From Gari tellinella (lineage: Eukaryota > Mollusca > Bivalvia > Cardiida > Psammobiidae), in contig OV277858.1 of NCBI GenBank assembly GCA_922989275.2, positions 97,512,794-97,576,793 of the forward strand: a DNA stretch of 64,000 nucleotides, written 5' to 3'. This document shows positions 21,845 to 31,073 of this stretch, piece by piece (the first letter of the stretch is position 1; every line of letters begins with the position of its first letter). Both the position numbers and the translations under genes were made by a program. The notes below the pieces were generated by a model that saw nothing but the letters and a program-made list of their open reading frames with translations, ran no database searches and was not told where the DNA came from.

Positions 21845-24800
21845 TCAAGTCTCTGTTACACTCGTGGCTCTGGCACAATCTTTCAAGCAGAGATATTCCT
21901 TCATCTGTTTAGGCAAGCTCAATTCATTCCACTGCTTCAAGGATTTCCCCACCAACTGTTCTCGGATCCTCACTCTACACAGCTGTTGAAGGCTTGGGGG
22001 ATTGCAAGACATCGTCACGAGGCTCTCACAGAATTCCTCGTGCTTCAGCAACTCTTTTGGAATGTCACCCGTTTTCTAAAATGTACACATACAGAAATGT
22101 GACCAACAGGTACAATGGAGAAGACGTTATTCTTTCCCATTTAACCCATTACCCCATAAAGACGCCTTTTTACGCTTTTAATTAATTCATACACTGAAGA
22201 AAACAGTTCCAATTTATATTGTCACAAATAAAATTCATACAAAATATTTTCTATATTCTAGCAGATAATAGTTTAAAGCAGGCTGAAAGTAAAGCAGAAT
22301 GTGCCTTAAGGCACATTCTGCTTTACTTTCAACCTGTTTTAAGTGGTCACATATCTTCAAAACTAGAAACAGGCTATGGGGTAATGGGTTAAAAACTAAA
22401 CACAAACGCATTGCAATAAATGGTAGGAAAGGACAACTTTTCGACAACTCTGACTATTCATGTTAATCTGAGTGGCAAACAGTTTGAAATGGAATTAATA
22501 GTTTTAAAAGTAAACACGTTTATTGGGAAATAATAACTTCTTCTCCACTGTACAAGCATGGTACTAATATATATCTGGGACCATGCTAATATTTAGCATT
22601 TGAGATGAAATATGGTAGCCATTTTTGATATAGTGTTCCCTCCTTACAAGGCCCTCCTTACAACAATGCTTGTCGCTGTTCCCCAAACAACACACACACA
22701 ATTTTGTCTCTTGTTTTAGAGAGGGGGCACTGTATTGGCAGCTACTAAACAAAGGACAAACAGGGTTCTAGATAAGGGGAGTATATCAAAAATTAAAATC
22801 TTTATTTCTGCTTTAAACCCTATGGTGTTACTACTCATTAGAATCGTCTCAAAGAGACGATTCTAATGAGTAGTAACACCATAGGATTTGGTGCAAAAAT
22901 AAGTGAGAAAATGGTGGATTTGTTCAGTTTACTCCCTCTTATCTGGAACCCTGGACAAAGGTAAAGTAGAAAGTTCCAAGAGGGGATTTTTGCTTTAAGT
23001 CCAGTACAGTGTTCCCTCCCAACAACGACTCCCTCCTTACAACGACTCCCTCCTTACAACGACCCTAACGGCTGTTCCCCAAACAAGACAAAATGTTTAA
23101 CACTTTTACTGCTGCAATATCGTCTGCTTCAAATTGTCGTCTGCTGTTTCTTCTGAAAACTACATTTTGATGGAATAATTATAATGACAGTTTACAAACA
23201 GCTTGAATCCAGATCAGACGCCGCGTAACGGACGTCTGATCTGGATTCAAGCTGTTTGCAAATGTAAGCCAATTTCCCTCCCAGTAACGACTCCCTCTGA
23301 ACAACGCACATAATCTATGTCGCCCATTGGGTGTCGTTGTAGAGAGGGAGCGCTGTATTAAGGAAATCATCTATCTTAACCTTTTACCCAATAGATATGC
23401 ATTTTTATGCCTGTAATTTATTCCTAAAAAAAAAATGGTTCCTCTGTATACAGCCATGGTTATGCACCGTAAGTAGTATTTTTTATATCCTAGCAGATGG
23501 CAGTTTAAAACAGGCTGAAAGTAAAGCAGAATGTGTCTCAAGGTTAACATCAATGCCAAGTGGACTGCAGCAGTTCCTTTTCCAAGAATAGGAAAGCTAA
23601 TAAATTGACCCCAACCTGAGGCAGTATATTTATATGAACTTACCAAATTTCTGAATGAGAACTTTGCCCCACCAGCTATGAGATAGTTAATCACATCTAT
23701 CTGTCCACTGGATGCTGCCACATACATGGGAGTTACACCCCAGTTGTCTGCAGCATTTACATCAGCACCATTCTAAAATATAACAAGGCAAATTTCTTTA
23801 ACTCTTTCAACACTAAGTAACTCTCGTGGGCTATTAGGTTCACTTGTGGATTATTTTAGTTACCAAATTATGAACTAGTCTACTTGGAATTCAGGGTAGT
23901 TAAATAAATACTGGTCTAAATTAGCAAATAGTGTAGACCTCCATTATTTTAAAACCAAACCCTTTGGTATATCTACTCATTAGAATCATTGTAAGCAGGC
24001 ATAATGATTTAAGTTTTCATAATACTCTGTTTATCTGCAGTCCTGGGGTCCGTCTTACGAAACGTTGTACAGTAAAAACTTTTGTTAGTCAAAACTTTAA
24101 AATACATTTAACTTCTGATTTCTCCATCTAATCCTGTCTTGTGACATCTCTTTGGAATCGTCTTTTCAAGACGATTCCAAAGGGATGTCACTAGACAGGA
24201 TTAGATGGAGAAATAAATAAACAAGAGGCCCATGCGGGCCTAAATATCGCTCACCTGGAAATAACCACACAAGGGGCACATGACCCCTGGGATGGGATCA
24301 TTTTCACCCCAATGACATACATGTAATTTCAAAAATCTTGTTGATGAACACGCAAATGAAGTGTTCTGTCAAACTATCTAAGCTCATGACTTTGCACATA
24401 GTTTCAAACAGTAAGACTTTACATTGAAAAAGGAACTATTTTTAGTTAATGTGATCCAAATATGCAACTGGCGGGAACCACTAGAAGTGTCACCATGCCA
24501 AATATCAAAACTCTGGGCATATTAGTTTTAGAGAAAAAGATGTTGGAAGATTTCACTATATAACTCTGAAAAATTGTGACCCCTTAGGGTGGGGGGAGTG
24601 TATTTGACCAGAGGGACATAATTTGATAGAGGAACTTTAGATGATGCTATGTGCCAAATATCTAAGCTCAAGGTACTGTGATTTCAGACAATAATATTTT
24701 TAAAGTTTTCATTGAAAAAATCTATTTTTAGCTCCTGTGACCTAGTTATGTAACGGACCTGACCGGTTTCAACAATATTGGTAAAGGGCCTCTACTAGAA

Positions 24801-27151
24801 GTGTCACCATGCCAAATATCAAAGCTCTGGCCATATCAGTTTCAGAGAAGAAGATGATTGAAGATTTCACTATATAACTCTATGTAAAACGGTGACCCCC
24901 AGGGCTGGGTCAATTTTGACCCCAGGGAAAATTTTTGAACAAACTTGATAGACGACCTATAGATGATGCCATGTGCCAAATATCTAAGCTCTGGCCTTGT
25001 GGTTTTTGACAAGAAGATTTTTTAAGTTTTCATTGAAACAATCTATTTTTAGCTCCTGCGACCTAGATATGCAACGAACCGGATCGGTTTCAACGATATT
25101 GGTAAAGGGCCTCTAGAGGTGTCACCATGCCAAATATCAAAGCTCTGGCCATTTTAGTTTCTGAAAAGAAGATGATTGAATATTTCACTATATAACTCTA
25201 TGTAAAACAGTGACCCCCGGGGCGGGGCCAATTTTGACCCCTGGGGCAAAATTTGAAGAATCTTGATAGAGGACATATAGATGATGCCATGTGCCAAATA
25301 TCTAAGCTCTGGCCCTTGTGATTTTTGACAAGAAGATTTTTTAAGTTTTCATTGATACGATCTATTTTAGCTCCTGTGACCTAGATATACATCGGACCGG
25401 AAATGTTTGAACAATTTTGAAAGAGGACCATATAAGGATCATTCAGGCCAAGTTTGGTAAAAATCTATCCAGTAGTTTTGGAGGAGATATGTCGTTTAAA
25501 GAAATTGTTGAAGACGAACAAACGAACGAAAGAACGACGGACGAACCAGGTGAGCTAAAAATAAGAATTTTTGAATCTGACAAATGACAATATTTGTTGT
25601 ATGACATTTTGTAAGATGAGCCCCTGGATCAGTACCTACCACGATGAGAAGTAAGGCACAATCTGGGTACAGACTGACTACAGCATGTAGAGGGGTTCCC
25701 CCGTGACGACACCTTGTGTTGACACTGGCACCAAACTTGATCAGCTCCTCCACACAGTCTGTATGACCCTTGTAGGACGCCCAGTACAGTGGTGTCTTCC
25801 CATAGTAGTCCTTCCGATTTAAATTCAAAGTTCCTTTGAGGAAAAAATGTATAACTAATTACTGTAATTAGCCCTTTAAAGTCATAGCTATTATGTAGTG
25901 TTTCAGACAGTTGATTGCTTAAAGCAGGTTGATATTAAAGCAGAAAGCTCATAAGGAACTTTCTGCTCTACTTTCAGTCTGCTTTAACCCTTTCCCCCAC
26001 AGAAGCCCCTTTTAGCACATTTAATTTATTCCTCAACTGAAGAAAACAGTTCCAATTTATACAGTCATGAATGTGAACCATTAAATATTTTCTATGTTTT
26101 AGCAGATTGTAGCTTAAAGCAGGCTGAAAGTAAAGCAGAACGTGCCATGTTTTAACTTTGAAGTACAGGTTGGTTTGGTTACAGGCGACTTTGAGTCATT
26201 TCAGTGATAAATATAAGACATTTTGACAAATGAACATCAACAGGAGTGAAACCTGTTCAGATGCTATGTTTCACTGTGTTTGATCAGGATCAAAACTTTT
26301 TGCAAATGTTAGTCAATACAGGGCTGCCATTTCTCTGGATTTTTCCAAAATCTTCGGATTTTTTTCTGATACATTGTAGCTTAAAGCAGGCTGAAAATAA
26401 AGCAGAATGCGCCTTAAGGCGCATTGAAGACTGCTTTACTTCCAGCCTGCTTAGTAGTCACATGTCAAAAAAACTAGAAACAGGCTATGTGGTAAAGGTA
26501 TGATTCGTAAAATTGCACTTGAAAAGTGCAAATTTGGAAATCTTAGGATTTTTCATGCCAATTTATGGCAGCCCTGTCAATACATGATCTGACAGCAGTC
26601 TACCGGTAACCTTTGGATAGAAAAATCAGTCAAAATTAAGAAATCATCATTTACCAATATCACCAACTGACTATTATTCAGCTCTCAAATTGATTCAATT
26701 AAATCTTTCAACACCATGGACCTGTTTAAAATATACTCAATACATTTGAAAACAGTGTAGACCCAGATCAGAGGGCTCCTATAGGAGTCCTGTGATCAAG
26801 GTCTGCACTGTTTTCTAATTTAGACCAGTATTTATTAAACTACACATAATTCCAAATAGACTGGTCCATGCTTTGGTAATTAAAAGATCTATAAGTATAA
26901 GGTAACATAATAACCCACAATAGTTACTTAGTGTTGAAAGAGTTAAATACTCTACCTGTTTTATGAATTATCTCGTGTATCCGTCTAATATTGCCATGGC
27001 TAGCAGCATAGTGAAGGTCAGTCCAGTTGTGATTGTAGCTAGGAGGTGGTATTTTATAGAAGTTCAAATAGCCACCGTGTTTTTCTCTTTGAGAGAGTAC
27101 ACCTGGGCCGTTGTATTCGCACCACATCAGGTTGCTAGCTTTTATACCCAT
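21845..27151 (-). CDS. Ankyrin-repeat and SOCS-box protein (ASB family)
   Basis: Four exons on the minus strand: 27151-26956, 25833-25640, 23772-23644 and 22075-21845 (750 nt, 249 residues). All junctions are GT-AG with matching phases (1, 0, 0). The start ATG at 27151 sits in a good Kozak context, ACCATGG. Ankyrin repeats occupy about residues 43-170 (NWTDLHYAASHGNIRRIHEI, GKTPLYWASYKGHTDCVEEL, GGTPLHAVVSLYPDCALLLI, GVTPMYVAASSGQIDVINYL). The SOCS box is at about 199-236: the Elongin B/C-binding BC box reads SLQQLCRVRI (201-210), and the Cullin-5 box reads LSLP (225-228) where LPLP is usual. ASB proteins recruit substrates to Elongin-Cullin-5 ubiquitin ligases. The size suits the small ASB members; I do not assign a numbered orthologue. 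Introns hold many MITEs, several a few bases from splice sites. Confidence 0.9.
22113..22550. mobile_element. P4 MITE split by T1 (22141-22392)
   Basis: P4 ends CAATGGAGAAGACGTTATTC and ACTTCTTCTCCACTG, TA-flanked. T1 is complete with TTAA duplicated at 22141 and 22389. Both lie in ASB intron 3, about 40 bp from exon 4. Confidence 0.83.
22631..22732. mobile_element. P3 MITE without core
   Basis: About 100 bp: TAGTGTTCCCTCCTTACAA to GAGAGGGGGCACTG with TA flanks, no palindrome and no T4 sequence. Confidence 0.72.
22761..22953. mobile_element. S1 MITE with clean 6-bp target duplication
   Basis: CAGGGTTCTAGATAAGGGG to ATCTGGAACCCTG; GACAAA at 22755-22760 and 22954-22959. Gamma core CATTAGAATCGTCTCAAAG. 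Confidence 0.9.
23007..23355. mobile_element. P3 MITE carrying T4
   Basis: TA-flanked, CAGTGTTCCCTCCCAACAA to GAGAGGGAGCGCTG. From about 23097 the interior has TTAACACTTTTACTGCTGC and the beta hairpin AACAGCTTGAATCCAGATCA. Confidence 0.8.
23375..23545. repeat. Truncated T1 beside ASB exon 3
   Basis: Left arm and half of the core only; it stops at AATGTGTCTCAAGG about 100 bp from the exon. Confidence 0.65.
23800..24042. repeat. T3 fragment joined to an S1 fragment
   Basis: AACTCTTTCAACACTAAG to the beta arm AATAGTGTAGACC, then S1 remnants ACTCATTAGAATCATTG and TTATCTGCAGTCCTG. Confidence 0.55.
24043..25626. mobile_element. S3 MITE split by an H element
   Basis: CTGGGGTCCGTCTTACGAAA at the left, ACATTTTGTAAGATGAGCCCC at the right. 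The gamma-type hairpin (24124-24208) contains TGGAATCGTCTTTTCAAGAC. It ends about 12 bp from the ASB exon 2 donor. Confidence 0.75.
24227..25560 (+). mobile_element. H element with about 320-bp units
   Basis: ACAAGAGGCCCATGCGGGCC hairpin, then ATCGCTCACC; ends GGTGAGCTAAAAAT. GTGCCAAATATCTAAGCTC recurs at about 24652, 24973 and 25291. Confidence 0.78.
25862..26200. repeat. Alpha-core fragments, a truncated T1 and a P2 scrap
   Basis: An alpha hairpin with apex AAAGCTCATAAGGAACTTT (25917-25986), T1 left half from 25986 to about 26148, then TTTTAACTTTGAAGTAC from P2. Confidence 0.55.
26319..26576. mobile_element. S2 MITE with exact target duplication
   Basis: CAGGGCTGCCATTTCTCTGG to TTATGGCAGCCCTG; TCAATA at 26313-26318 and 26577-26582. 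The T1 segment ends inside the T1 terminus (CTATGTGGTAAAGGT). Confidence 0.9.
26699..26946. mobile_element. T3 MITE in ASB intron 1
   Basis: TTAAATCTTTCAACACCATG to AGTGTTGAAAGAGTTAA, ending 9 bp from the exon 1 donor. Beta core 26750-26812. Confidence 0.83.
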
Positions 27152-27238
27152 GGTAAAACATCATCACAATTTTGAAGTTTATAATGTAAGGACGTAAATC
27201 TGTGGAAAGAAAATGTATAATACTAGTACAATAAAATG

Positions 27239-27421
27239 GAGAGCTCCAGAAAAGGGGAGTATTTCCAAAACTAAAATCTTTCTTTCTTCAGTAAACTCTA
27301 TGGTGTCACTACTCATTAGAATTGTCTCTCTGAGTAGTACTTAATGCCATAGGATTTGGTACTGAAATGATTGAGAAAATGTTGGATTTGTTCAGTATAC
27401 TCCCTTTTATCTGTAACCCTG
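27239..27421. mobile_element. S1 MITE, decayed
   Basis: AGAGCTCCAGAAAAGGGG to TTATCTGTAACCCTG. Part of the gamma hairpin is deleted. It lies about 90 bp upstream of the ASB start, on the promoter side. Confidence 0.72.
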
Positions 27422-27587
27422 ATGTGTATAGAGACTTCTATTAAGATGTAACAGTAACAGACAATTCTGTTTATTTCACAGCTTTTTTTGTTCTTCAAAA
27501 TTTTAAAAATTTAGAGCCAAAAGAGATGGCTATGATGTCACCTTCATACATTTTTTTTTTATGAACATTTTTTTACTTAGAAATAAC

Positions 27588-28533
27588 AAGAGGGCCTGAA
27601 GGCCCTGATATCGCTCACCCGTTTTAATGAAGACTGATAACTTTACCTTTGAATTTCACCCTTTTTATTTTAAATCCAATCAAATTTGTAGGACAGCATG
27701 TTAATAACATTGGAATACGACCTACTCTAGTATAGTAGAGTATGTCAAGTGCAGATAATTAGAGCCTAAATAATACTGAAATGAAGCCTTTCTAGCACAG
27801 TTAAATATGCCATTTTCAGCAGTTCAAAGGTAGATAACTCTTGACCTATTAATCCGATTTCAACCATAATCGAACTCATTTGAACTCTTATGGTAGTATA
27901 CAATCTGAGAAAGTTTGAAAAAGATTGGACAAAAATTGTGGCCTCAAGAGTGTAAACACTGTTAAATATGGCATTTTTAGCAATTCAAAGGTAGAAAACT
28001 CTCGACCTTTTATTCTAATTTCAACCGAAATCATTCTCATCCGAACTCTTATGGTCATTTACAATCTGAGCAAGTATGAGAAAGATTGGAGAAAAAGTGT
28101 GGCCTCTAGAGTGTAAACACTGTTAAATATGGCATTTTCAGCAATTCAAAGGTTGATAACTCTTGATCTGGTTAGTATGATTTCAACCATAATTTAACTC
28201 ATCCAAACTCTTGCGGTTATATACAATCTGAGCAAGATTGGGAAAGATTGGATAAATAATGTGGCCTCTAGAGTAAACACTGTTAAATATGGCATTTTCA
28301 GCACTTTAAAGGTAGATAACTCTTGACCTATTTGTCCGAATACAACCATAATCAAACTCCTCCGAACTCTTATGGTAATATACAATCTGAGCAAGTTTGA
28401 GATAGATTGGATAAAAATTGTGGCCTCTAGAGTGTAAACACTAAAATTGTTGACGCTGGACGACGCACGACTGACGCCGGACATTCAAATATTGCAAAAG
28501 CTCACCCTGAGCTAGCTCAGGTGAGCTAAAAAT
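27588..28533 (+). mobile_element. H element with about 161-bp units
   Basis: ACAAGAGGGCCTGAAGGCCC hairpin at the left, GAGCTAGCTCAGGTGAGCTA at the right. GTTAAATATGGCATTTT recurs at about 27961, 28122 and 28282. Confidence 0.8.
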
Positions 28534-28690
28534 TTATATTAATATCAGGGAACTATACAACACACAGAATTGCAACCTCGCTCTATCTCGCAAATTACTA
28601 CCAGCGCAAACAAGACTTCTGAATCTGAGTCTGAATGAATACGTCTCAGGAACCACTTCTGGCTTTAATGAGACGGATGAGAGAGCGCGA

Positions 28691-29815
28691 TTAGTCTAAA
28701 GTCCTGTTACGAATGTTCACTAGAAAACTGTTTATAGAGTCCGAGTTCGCTATGCTTTCAACGAGTTTGTTCCATTCTAGTATAAATCTGGCAAAGAAAG
28801 AGAGTCTATAATGGTCACTTTTGGCATGGATTTGTTTGAGGTACTTAGAGTTGTTATTCACGTAGTTGTCCACAATATTGGATAGAACACAGTCAGAGTA
28901 TGATCTAGCCCTGATTGCTCGTTTTTGCCTCTGTCTTTCAGTATAATCACTTGCTTTAATTGCCGGTACCTGCCCTTCCACCACCTTGTATAGAAGTGTC
29001 AATCTTTGCTGCTGGCGTCTTTCTTGTAGAGAGGGTAGCTCTAGGTGCTGTAGCATGTCCGTCACACAGCCCTGGTGTTTGGAGCGGTAGTCTTTGGTGA
29101 TAAATCTTGCACCAGCGCATTGTATTCTTTCCAATTTGTCTAGTTCATTTCTCGTGTAAGGGTCCCAGACCACGCAACCATACTCAAGCCTCGATCTTAC
29201 AAGTGCTAGGTATGCATTCTTTCTACATTCTTGTGGGGTGTGTCTTAAGTTTCTCCTAAGAAAGCCTAACATGGAGTTTGCCTTCTTTCGTATTTGGTTG
29301 ATGTGGGTTGTCCATTTCATGCTTTCTGAGAAGGTAATGCCAAGATATGGGTTGTCCTGTACCTGCTTTAGGATATGTCCTTTAATCATATAAAAGTGAA
29401 GAGATTTCTGTTTTATACATAAATGAAAACACTTCTTCTCATTAAATTTCATGCCCCAGGCTGTGGCCCAATTTTGCAGATTGTCCAGGTCTTTCTGAAG
29501 CGCAAGATGGTCACTTTGGGTCTTAATTTCCCGATATAAAAGGCAGTCTTCTGCGAATAAACTTATTTTGGACGACACATTTTCAGGTAAGTCATTTATG
29601 TGACATAAAAAGAGGAGGGGCCCCAGGACAGTGCCTTGCGGGACTCCTGAATCCTTCACCACATCACGGGACTGTTCGTCATCAACTACGACACTCATTC
29701 TCCGATCTATTAAGTCCGTCTGCAATCCATTGAAGAGAAGATCCTGTTATGCCGTAGACTTTGTGAGACTTGATAAGATCATATGTCTATGGGTAGTCAA
29801 TATAATTAATGTCTG
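28691..29815 (-). pseudogene. LINE reverse transcriptase, C-terminal half, inactive
   Basis: The minus-strand frame from 29725 to 28691 encodes 344 residues of a non-LTR reverse transcriptase: VPQGTVLGPLLF (residues 28-39), the catalytic block LFAEDCLLY, and a long jockey/CR1-like C-terminus ending FLVNIRNRTLD. The catalytic FADD reads FAED (residue 59 Asp to Glu). Just upstream the protein continues in another frame (YGITGSSLQWI), so a 1-nt indel near 29722 breaks it, and a TAG follows near 29786. The endonuclease and N-terminal RT are missing, so this is a 5'-truncated insertion. About 130 bp of probable 3' UTR lies below 28691. The clade is not certain from sequence alone. Confidence 0.85.
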
Positions 29816-29829
29816 AATCGAAGCATTGT

Positions 29830-30135
29830 TCACATGTTTATACTTCCTTTCTTTTTCTTTTTCTTTCTATACTGCTACACACGGTGACACCTCTTTCGGG
29901 TATTACGAGCAGGGGCACTTTTTAGGTGCACCATTGGGACTGCACCCGGCCGGTCACTTTATCCTGACACCGACGAACCAGTTGTAATGCTAACCTGAAA
30001 TCCTGAGCGCCAAGGAGGGACTTAGCCATTACTACCAATTTTAAAGTCTTTGGTTTGACCCAGCCTGGGATTGAACCCAGAACCTCCCGCACTGCAAGCG
30101 GACGCTCTACCACTAAGCCACGCAGCCGGTCCCTT
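29830..30135 (-). mobile_element. tRNA-derived SINE
   Basis: Read on the minus strand, it starts with a tRNA-like head (30127-30058), continues with a body of about 200 bp containing GGTTCGTCGGTGTCAGGATA, and ends in an AAAGAAAAAGAAAAAGAAAG-type tail at about 29870-29840. It abuts the 5' end of the dead LINE. The central body might be one of the conserved SINE domains reported in molluscs (Meta/RUDI type); this needs an alignment. Confidence 0.7.
30058..30127 (-). tRNA. tRNA-like head of the SINE (Cys-GCA-like, degenerate)
   Basis: D-arm GTGGCTTAGTGGTAGAGC, anticodon stem TCCGC/GCGGG with loop TTGCAGT (anticodon GCA), and a T-arm CTGGG/CCCAG with a 6-nt loop. The acceptor stem does not pair well, so it is not a functional tRNA. 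Confidence 0.6.
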
Positions 30136-30959
30136 GAATTGATAGGAATGTCCCCCAACTAAACTGTCAATAAATACAGTAAACTTTGACTAAAGTCGGA
30201 AATTTTCCCCCTGAAAAGGTGACAACACAGCAAAAAGTGAAGATGTTGTCATGTGATACATGATCTCACAAAATCTAACTGTCTCGAGAGCTCAGACGCA
30301 TGTCTATTCAACTTCGTTGAGTTTGTGTGTTGTATAATTCCTTGTTAATATGTTAGTTCTTACCTCAAAACGATAAAAGTTACTTACTATGCAGAGTGTA
30401 ACAATATTTTATACGTAACAATAGCTTAACTAAATAATGCTAACTTAAAGTGATCTTTGCTTTGTTATGACAATTCACTCCATTGCTCAACCGCTTTGAC
30501 GCGGACGCCAATATGATGAAAAAAATTATGTTATTTCGCCTCCTCTTGTTTTCGCACTATCATGAAAAAGCAAGGGCACAAGGACAAAATCCTGAGCAAG
30601 CAAAATAACAGAGCTAATCATGAGCTTCTTTTCATCCAGTTATCGCATCATGCACTTCTCACTTTCTCGCAATTTGAGAATGCAAGGTTTTTGTCAGAAT
30701 ATAGTTTTTTCGCAATGACCGCAAAAATACAATAGCACGAAAGCAACACTGTAAGTGTTAGATCCATATCCAGAGGTAGTTTAAAATAGATATGACCACT
30801 ACAAGTTTCTGATAAAGAGGCGGGTGTCATCCAAAATATGTTGACCAAGGACAATGTGATTCAAATAGCCACGTTACATGCATACAATTTATTCGTTTAA
30901 CTTACAGTCTATTTGGGTTCAGTCTACAAACATTTCGTCAATATATACTTTCTAAACAG
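30136..30959. other. Unique spacer upstream of HROB
   Basis: No transposon ends, RNA gene or convincing frame seen. Confidence 0.5.
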
Positions 30960-31073
30960 TAAATGTAAAACGATGTTGTTGTTTTTGTCAAGTGACAGAA
31001 AGTGTCAAAAATACCGGAAGTTAAAAAATGCTACGACACCGGCGGAAGTTTACAAATCGGCGGCACATTGAAA
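30960..31073 (+). promoter_or_regulatory. Probable HROB promoter and 5' UTR
   Basis: The repeat-free stretch before the HROB start contains CCGGAAG (31014-31020), an ETS-type site common in housekeeping promoters, and GGCGG boxes near 31040 and 31060. No TATA box is obvious. The transcription start is not visible; this is inference from position and motifs. Confidence 0.3.
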
